Below are positions 30,428 to 35,601 of a DNA stretch of 35,601 bases, piece by piece. The notes under the pieces were generated by a model. That model was not told where the DNA came from and made no database searches. It saw only the letters and a list, made by a program, of their open reading frames with translations. Made by a program: the position numbers and the translations under genes. Source of the DNA: Nostoc sp. NMS7 (GTDB taxonomy: Bacteria > Cyanobacteriota > Cyanobacteriia > Cyanobacteriales > Nostocaceae); the NCBI RefSeq assembly GCF_017115085.1, contig NZ_JABXKJ010000156.1, positions 1 to 35,601 of the forward strand. Direction: 5' to 3'. Position 1 is the stretch's first letter. The number at the start of each line of letters is the position of its first letter.

Positions 30428-30616
30428 CTACTTCCCATTCTTCCTATCTAACTTCTCTTGAATAGCTTCTCTACAAAATTCAGGAGGATTATCTTGTTGC
30501 TGCACTTCCTCTTTCATTGTCTTAGTCATGCGTATATTCATTTTCTCAGTTAGTGGCTCCTCTCGTTCCGACTTAATTGGTTTTAAATTTTCAGGAGTTC
30601 CTTTAGGATTAGGCAT
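30428..30616 (-). CDS. Small protein resembling ribbon-helix-helix regulators
   Basis: 62 residues, charged, with MPNPKGTPENLKPIKSEREEPLTEKMNIRMTKTMKEEVQQ. The start (NPKGxPxNL) and the segment EKMNIRMTKTMKEEVQ..PPEFCREAIQEKLD fit a family of small cyanobacterial proteins that look like ribbon-helix-helix DNA-binding proteins: one strand (MNIRMT) and two helices. Such proteins often regulate small plasmid-like or toxin-antitoxin loci, but no partner is adjacent; the divergent neighbour is a truncated hypothetical gene. Good length and clean start (ATG at 30614-30616). Confidence 0.65.
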   Translation of the reverse strand: MPNPKGTPENLKPIKSEREEPLTEKMNIRMTKTMKEEVQQQDNPPEFCREAIQEKLDRKNGK

Positions 30617-30785
30617 TGTTGAGAAATGTAAATAACGCTTGAATCTTTTGGAAGCGAAACATTAGAGTTTAAAACATTGGTGTTTTCATCCTGGGAAATG
30701 GTTCACTACCGATACCACTTTTATAAATGGGTAACTCTATTTTATTTTCACACGGTCAGAACTTGAAATCAAAACTACTGCCGAG

Positions 30786-31121
30786 TTGAGAGACTTATGT
30801 AGGCGTTACGGATTAAAGCCTACTGGAAATGGAGGTTACAAAACCAGTTGGATTGTCACCTTGATGGCATTCCCACAGATAGCGATCGCTCAATTAAGGC
30901 AGGGTAGAGGGTTAAAGTCACCAAGCTTCAGCGTTATTCAATTCCTCGAAGGGGTGGTAGATGAGATGAATTCACCCACTGATGAGCAAGCAGCGCTGAT
31001 TAAGCTAACGATGGAAGGCAAAGCTATGAGTTATCCTGACCGATACCACCAAGAGAACCTGCTGAACTTGCATAGAGCTAAGATACACCTTGAAATGGCG
31101 ATCGGACTACTAAGCCAGTAA
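30786..31121 (+). CDS. Hypothetical protein, probably 5'-truncated, with SAP-like N-terminus
   Basis: 111 residues from a TTG at 30786. The frame is open upstream to a stop at 30732-30734 and contains no ATG or GTG. The missing N-terminal part, IKTTAELRDLCRRYGLKPTGNGGYKTSWIVTLM, resembles a SAP helix-extension-helix motif that binds DNA, and a TTG start would cut into it. The remainder (SFSVIQFLEGVVDEMNSPTDEQAALIKLTMEG) is not recognised. It may be the tail of a phage- or plasmid-type gene whose front was lost. A terminator-like hairpin follows at 31148. Confidence 0.5.
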   Translation: MRDLCRRYGLKPTGNGGYKTSWIVTLMAFPQIAIAQLRQGRGLKSPSFSVIQFLEGVVDEMNSPTDEQAALIKLTMEGKAMSYPDRYHQENLLNLHRAKIHLEMAIGLLSQ

Positions 31122-31147
31122 ATCAGTTTACGACCGGAATGCAAACT

Positions 31148-31179
31148 GTCCCCGGTATCCTAAGCCTGGGACTTTTTTT
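31148..31179 (+). terminator. Rho-independent terminator after the SAP-like gene
   Basis: GTCCCCGG at 31148-31155 pairs with CCTGGGAC at 31165-31172 (one mismatch), with a 9-nt loop, and is followed by TTTTTTT. It ends plus-strand transcription before leuS. Confidence 0.75.
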
Positions 31180-31198
31180 ATGTCTATTTTCATAATTC

Positions 31199-31330
31199 TT
31201 AGGAACGTGGATTAAATAAAATGCAAAACTTCATCCTGCCTCTAGCTTTCCTCTCCAATATATCGGAGAGGGATTGAGGGTGAGGTAAGCCAGGGACATA
31301 AATTGTATGTTATTTAATTCTTATTCCTGA
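31199..31330. mobile_element. 132-bp MITE-like element (ATTAAATAA ends), copy 2
   Basis: The ends TTAGGAACGTGGATTAAATA and, inverted, TCAGGAATAAGAATTAAATA agree in the pattern AGGAA-n5-ATTAAATAA. The centre has CCTCTCC-n8-GGAGAGG. Copy of 24415-24547 with only scattered substitutions. It lies between a terminator and leuS, about 185 bp before the leuS start. Confidence 0.85.
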
Positions 31331-31514
31331 GAGTATTAGTCTAAGAACTTTAGGGATATAAAATAGAGAGAAATATGGAATAGAGAGAAATAGTAAATTG
31401 ATTTTAGAAATCAAATTAGAAAATTACTAGAGAGATAATTCTCTCAAAATAGTAGCTCAAATGTACTAATAAGGGCAAATACTAGAAATTTAGTAGAAGT
31501 AAAGTGTAACAGGC

Positions 31515-34160
31515 ATGAAAGCATTGGAAATAGGTCATTCTGTTGATTCCCGATATAACCCAGCAGCGATTGAGGAAAAATGGCAAAAAACATGGGTAGA
31601 ACTTGGCTTAGATAAGACACCGACAGCTAGCAACAAGCCAAAATTTTATGCTTTATCTATGTTTCCTTATCCATCGGGCAGCCTACACATGGGTCACGTC
31701 CGTAATTATACGATTACCGATGTGATTGCCCGCCTGAAGCGAATGCAAGGGTATCGGGTAATACACCCAATGGGTTGGGATGCCTTTGGCTTGCCAGCAG
31801 AAAACGCCGCCATTGACCGTGGTGTACCGCCAGCACAGTGGACTTATCAAAATATTGCCCAGATGCGGCAGCAATTGCAGCGTCTTGGTTTATCCATCGA
31901 CTGGGAATGTGAACTTGCGACTTGTTCACCGGATTATTACAAGTGGACACAATGGATTTTCTTGCAGTTTTTGCAAGCGGGGTTAGCTTACCAAAAAGAA
32001 GCAGCCGTAAACTGGGACCCCATTGATCAAACTGTACTGGCAAATGAGCAAGTCGATAACGAAGGACGTTCTTGGCGCAGTGGGGCAATAGTTGAGCGCA
32101 AATTATTGCGGCAGTGGTTTTTTAAGATTACCGATTACGCCGAAGAATTACTCAATGACTTGGATAAGTTGACAGGTTGGCCGGAACGTGTGAAGCTGAT
32201 GCAGGCAAACTGGATTGGTAAATCCACAGGCGCTTACTTAGAATTTGCGATCGCTGGGATAGATGAAAAAATCGGCGTGTACACCACACGTCCAGATACC
32301 ATTTATGGTGTCAGCTACCTAGTGTTAGCACCAGAACATCCCTTAACTAAGCGCGTCACCACAAAAGAACAACAAGCAGCAGTAGAAACCTTTATTAAAG
32401 AAGTTTCCAATCAAAGTGAGTTGGAACGTACCTCTGAAGACAAACCTAAGCGGGGTATCTCCACAGGTGGGGCGGCAATTAACCCATTTACAGGGGAAGA
32501 AGTGCCGATTTGGATTGCTGACTATGTACTGTATGAGTATGGTACTGGGGCAGTAATGGGCGTACCAGCACACGATGTCCGGGATTTTAAGTTTGCCAAA
32601 AATTACGATTTGCCAGTTGATTTTGTCATCGCTTCCCCAGATGATGTTGCAGATTTTGACTTAACTCCAACATCAGAGATAGATGAAGTTACACAACTCA
32701 TCCAAATTGAATATAACCAGGCATATACTGAACCAGGAATTTTAATTAATTCTGGGGCTTTTACTGGTATGGCTTCCACAGATGCTAAACAAGCAATAAT
32801 TGAATCCGCCGAAAAACAAGGTTTTGGGAAAGTGCGGGTGCAATATCGCTTGCGGGATTGGTTAATTTCGCGGCAGCGTTACTGGGGCGCACCGATACCT
32901 GTAATTCACTGTCCCAACTGTGGGATAGTACCAGTGCCTGACAAAGATTTACCAGTACAGTTGCCGGAAGAGGTGGAATTTACTGGACGTGGCGGTTCAC
33001 CTTTAACTCAGTTGGAAAGCTGGGTAAATGTACCTTGTCCGACTTGTGGCACTCCGGCGAAGCGGGAAACCGACACGATGGATACTTTTATTGATTCCTC
33101 GTGGTATTTCTTGCGCTTCCCTGATGCTAAAAATGAACAACAGGTTTTCGATTCCAATAAAATTAACGACTGGATGCCAGTAGATCAGTACGTGGGTGGG
33201 ATTGAACACGCGATTTTACATTTATTGTATTCGCGGTTCTTTACTAAAGTGTTGCGGGACAGAGAATTATTGAACTTTGACGAACCCTTCCAACGCCTGT
33301 TAACTCAAGGTATGGTACAAGGTTTAACTTACCTAAATCCCAACAAGGGCGGTAAAGATAAATGGATTCCTTCTAATTTGGTAAATTCAGCCGACCCCCG
33401 CGACCCCGATACAGGTGAACCATTGCAACGTCTTTACGCCACCATGTCTAAATCAAAAGGCAACGGTGTAGCGCCAGAAGATGTAATTTCCAAATACGGT
33501 ATAGACACAGCGCGGATGTTCATTTTGTTCAAAGCGCCGCCAGAAAAAGACCTGGAATGGGATGAAGCCGATGTGGAAGGACAATTCCGCTTTCTAAATC
33601 GAGTTTGGCGTTTGGTGACAGATTATGTTGCGGCTGGGGTATCTCGTAAGAAAGCCCAATCTGATTTAACTAAAACAGAAAAGGATTTGCGGCGGGCGAT
33701 TCACACGGCTATTCAAGCGGTGACAGAAGATGTGGAGGACAGTTATCAATTCAACACAGCTATTTCCGAATTGATGAAGTTGAGTAACGCCCTAACTGAT
33801 GCTGACGGCAAAAATTCACCAATTTATGCAGAAGGTATTCGGACTTTGGTGGTGTTACTAGCACCCTTTGCACCACACATTGCTGATGAATTATGGCATT
33901 TATTGGGTGAAAGTGATTCAGTTCACACTCAAAGTTGGCCATCATTTGACCCGGCTGCTTTGGTAGCTGATGAAATCACTTTAGTGATTCAAATTATGGG
34001 TAAAACTCGCGGCGCGATTCAAGTACCAGCACAAGCAGATAAAGCAGCATTGGAAAAATACGCCCGTGAATCAGAAATTGCCCAGCGTTACATTGAGGGT
34101 AAAGAGATTAAAAAGGTAATTGTGGTGCCTGGAAAGTTGGTGAATTTTGTCGTCAGCTAA
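31515..34160 (+). CDS. leuS: Leucyl-tRNA synthetase
   Basis: 881 residues, the usual bacterial length; a class I synthetase charging tRNA-Leu. The HIGH motif is H58-M-G-H61 in [15 protein letters not shown], and KMSKS appears as M644-S-K-S-K in [18 protein letters not shown]. The CP1 editing domain (about 225-420) has [21 protein letters not shown] and the [15 protein letters not shown] loop with its editing aspartate. A zinc-ribbon-like CPNCG/CPTCG pair lies near 475 and 514. The anticodon-binding and C-terminal parts ([11 protein letters not shown] to [14 protein letters not shown]) are complete. ATG 31515 follows a purine-rich stretch. It is monocistronic as seen here. Confidence 0.98.
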   Translation: MKALEIGHSVDSRYNPAAIEEKWQKTWVELGLDKTPTASNKPKFYALSMFPYPSGSLHMGHVRNYTITDVIARLKRMQGYRVIHPMGWDAFGLPAENAAIDRGVPPAQWTYQNIAQMRQQLQRLGLSIDWECELATCSPDYYKWTQWIFLQFLQAGLAYQKEAAVNWDPIDQTVLANEQVDNEGRSWRSGAIVERKLLRQWFFKITDYAEELLNDLDKLTGWPERVKLMQANWIGKSTGAYLEFAIAGIDEKIGVYTTRPDTIYGVSYLVLAPEHPLTKRVTTKEQQAAVETFIKEVSNQSELERTSEDKPKRGISTGGAAINPFTGEEVPIWIADYVLYEYGTGAVMGVPAHDVRDFKFAKNYDLPVDFVIASPDDVADFDLTPTSEIDEVTQLIQIEYNQAYTEPGILINSGAFTGMASTDAKQAIIESAEKQGFGKVRVQYRLRDWLISRQRYWGAPIPVIHCPNCGIVPVPDKDLPVQLPEEVEFTGRGGSPLTQLESWVNVPCPTCGTPAKRETDTMDTFIDSSWYFLRFPDAKNEQQVFDSNKINDWMPVDQYVGGIEHAILHLLYSRFFTKVLRDRELLNFDEPFQRLLTQGMVQGLTYLNPNKGGKDKWIPSNLVNSADPRDPDTGEPLQRLYATMSKSKGNGVAPEDVISKYGIDTARMFILFKAPPEKDLEWDEADVEGQFRFLNRVWRLVTDYVAAGVSRKKAQSDLTKTEKDLRRAIHTAIQAVTEDVEDSYQFNTAISELMKLSNALTDADGKNSPIYAEGIRTLVVLLAPFAPHIADELWHLLGESDSVHTQSWPSFDPAALVADEITLVIQIMGKTRGAIQVPAQADKAALEKYARESEIAQRYIEGKEIKKVIVVPGKLVNFVVS

Positions 34161-34202
34161 GTAGAGGTTTGCGTAAAATGGTAGGGAATTGAGGGTTGAA
34201 AT

Positions 34203-34296
34203 TTAAACGCAAAGGGAAGGCAGCGCGTTGGGCGGGTTTCTCGACTTGAAGCGACTGCCGTCGCAAAGGGAAGCGCGGACGGACGCGGAGAATTTG
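34203..34296. repeat. GC-rich dispersed modules downstream of leuS
   Basis: ACGCAAAGGGAAGGCAGCGCG at 34207-34226 recurs as CGCAAAGGGAAGCGCGGACG at 34262-34281, with GCGTTGGGCGGGTTTCTCG between. The composition is far more GC-rich than the surroundings, which marks an inserted Nostoc-type repeat. Confidence 0.45.
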
Positions 34297-34377
34297 CTAT
34301 GAATTAATGGAATGTTGTACTTAGGAATCGATAAAGTTGTAAATGTAGCCTGACAAAACATCTGAGGATTTACATCT

Positions 34378-34638
34378 GTGACACTCAAAGAGTTAGAACA
34401 ACAACTTCTTGCCCTCAGTCCTGATGAAAAATTGCAGGCTATACAGTTACTTGCTCAAAGTCTCGGTAAGAATTGGCAAGGAATTGAGAAAACTCCTAGA
34501 GTCTGTGGTGGAGAGGCTCGCATGGCTAAAACTCGTATTCCCGTCTGGGTACTTGTGGAAGCTCGCCGTCTTGGATATAGTGATGCTGACCTTCTGAGGA
34601 GGTATCCAACCATTACAGCTACAAATTTAGCTTTTTGA
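34378..34638 (+). CDS. DUF433 antitoxin-like protein, C-terminally truncated
   Basis: 86 residues from a GTG at 34378. Residues 1-32 (LKELEQQLLALSPDEKLQAIQLLAQSL) are an addition-module-like helix pair. Residues 36-86, IEKTPRVCGGEARMAKTRIPVWVLVEARRLGYSDADLLRRYPTITATNLAF, are the DUF433 domain, a winged-helix-like fold common in antitoxins paired with DUF5615 or PIN toxins. Full-length DUF433 proteins continue after TxxDLxxAWxY; this one stops at NLAF. No toxin gene follows; a 30-bp repeat module lies 30 bp downstream. It probably lost its end and its partner. Confidence 0.72.
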   Translation: MTLKELEQQLLALSPDEKLQAIQLLAQSLGKNWQGIEKTPRVCGGEARMAKTRIPVWVLVEARRLGYSDADLLRRYPTITATNLAF

Positions 34639-34667
34639 TAGAACACGCAAACTTGAAATGTTAAGAT

Positions 34668-34697
34668 GCGATGTCTACGACGGGCTACGCCTACGCA
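34668..34697. repeat. 30-bp dispersed module, copy 2
   Basis: Reads GCGATGTCTACGACGGGC followed by TACGCCTACGCA; 29 of 30 bases match the module within the FAD oxidoreductase gene (complement of 8840-8869). Here it is noncoding, 30 bp after the truncated DUF433 gene. Confidence 0.75.
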
Positions 34698-34826
34698 CGG
34701 ATGCTAAAGTCATAAAGCATGTGTTGCAAGAACTATTGTAACAGTAGTTTCTTTCTCTGGTATATGTGTATTTAAAAACATCTGTATGAGCGTCCAGATA
34801 GTAAGACTGTTTTATTTACACACGAA

Positions 34827-34861
34827 AAAGCGCTTGAGAGTTTTGCTCACTCAAGCGCTTT
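34827..34861 (-). terminator. Strong hairpin, terminator-like on the minus strand
   Basis: AAAGCGCTTGAG at 34827-34838 and its complement at 34850-34861 form a perfect 12-bp stem with an 11-nt loop. On the minus strand the stem is followed by TTCG after an A/T-rich foot with five T residues, so it could end transcription from the right. No minus-strand gene was recognised to the right within the window. Confidence 0.5.
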
Positions 34862-35601
34862 CCCGTAAAAGCTTATACCAACTCACTCGTTTGATGCAAC
34901 ATTTGAAATCTGCAACACTCCCTGAGGAGACAGCATTGCGAGGATAACTTGTGACAAACATGTGGTGAAATGGTATCACTCCTTGCACTAACTAAGAATA
35001 TCTCTTTTGCAATAATACCGGGGATCTGGTGAGTGACAGTTTATGAACTGAACACTAGTTAAAAATGACTCACCATGAATAGTAACTAAGAAGACTAAAA
35101 AGGATTGTAGCAAATTTGTAAGTATAGTATAAAAAGTTATAGTTTATTCGCAATCGCCTAACTCTGAGTGCAGTTTCAGAATGTGCAGCAATTAGTAGCA
35201 TAAATATCTCAACTTCGGCGGCAAATAAACCACCATTGAGTAAGCCAGAGAAGTATTGGATATTAGCATCGAAGCGTATTTGAACTGAAATAAATTATAG
35301 CGCCCTCCATAGATGGAGATATTCTTTAAAGAATGGCAACCCAAGAACAAATCCTCGACTCAAGCAGATTGAAAACTTTCGGTTGGGTATCTTCTATCTC
35401 TTAGCAAACGGTAACATCCAAGGCTTCCGCATAGTGTAGGGGGTTACTTCCTTCGTTGAAGCAAAAATGCAGCTTTTTCACCGACGATTGCCGCGATGTT
35501 CAAAACGAGTTCGCGTGTTTCTATAAAAACAACAGAACATCAGTTTTAAGTAAGTCGTGGAGAAAATTTATAAGTATGTAACAAAGAGTTAAGCAGAAGA
35601 A
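34862..35601. other. 740-bp region without a recognisable gene
   Basis: No frame with coding character, no tRNA and no known RNA motif was found. A 23-codon frame at 35333 (MATQEQILDSSRLKTFGW) has no recognised match. The region may be the upstream part of a gene beyond the right edge, or may hold an untranslated RNA that ends at the minus-strand hairpin at 34827. Confidence 0.4.

Noticed and set aside
34862..35601. Possible structural RNA (SRP RNA, 6S, tRNA)
   Set aside because: No SRP GGAAG motif, tRNA T-loop pattern or other diagnostic sequence could be found.

Overview
The window is chromosomal DNA of a filamentous cyanobacterium of the Nostocales, most likely Nostoc or a close relative. 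The signs are the very frequent HIP1 octamer GCGATCGC, heptamer tandem repeats (ATTGGGC and AATGACY types) between genes, many small palindromic dispersed elements, and gene content typical of Nostoc: a CrtW ketolase, DevB/DevC exporter subunits, a SigG-type sigma factor with its partner, ComFB, pentapeptide-repeat proteins and PAS-rich sensor kinases. No rRNA, tRNA, CRISPR array or complete transposase gene was seen.

Layout. 1-6200: a terminator for a gene off the left edge, crtW (-), a short-chain dehydrogenase (+), then a minus-strand run of SemiSWEET transporter, radical SAM protein, CPXCG zinc-ribbon protein and SRPBCC protein, and a separate DUF4334 protein (-). 6200-10000: a repeat-rich gap, a 17-TPR protein (+) and an FAD oxidoreductase (-) of the kind usually fused to SelD. 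10000-15700: three pentapeptide-repeat proteins that share an unnamed module; two toxin-antitoxin modules (RelE/ParE-type and VapBC) lie between the second and third, together with a 189-bp duplication and two broken copies of the third gene's 5' end. 15770-20870: a tight operon of an XRE regulator, a membrane PAS histidine kinase, an Rcp1-like response regulator and a hybrid kinase, with a perfect palindrome in front. 21500-24300: devB and devC, but only the last 27 codons of a devA ATPase gene, cut off by a repeat element. 24890-30150: an M23 peptidase, ComFB, an L,D-transpeptidase, sigG with its putative anti-sigma factor, and a gamma-glutamylcyclotransferase-like protein. 30200-35601: small or truncated genes among repeats, leuS, a truncated DUF433 antitoxin-like gene and about 0.9 kb without a recognisable gene.

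The most interesting structure is the pentapeptide/toxin-antitoxin locus (10079-15704), where the same gene start occurs three times and each interval holds a different toxin-antitoxin module. The second theme is the density of miniature palindromic elements. At least five families can be delimited from inverted ends or from two copies within the window. One insertion is nested in another element, and its 3-bp target duplication can be read directly because an unoccupied copy lies 10 kb away.

All calls are made by reading the sequence; no database search was run. Family names come from motif recognition, and exact domain limits are approximate.
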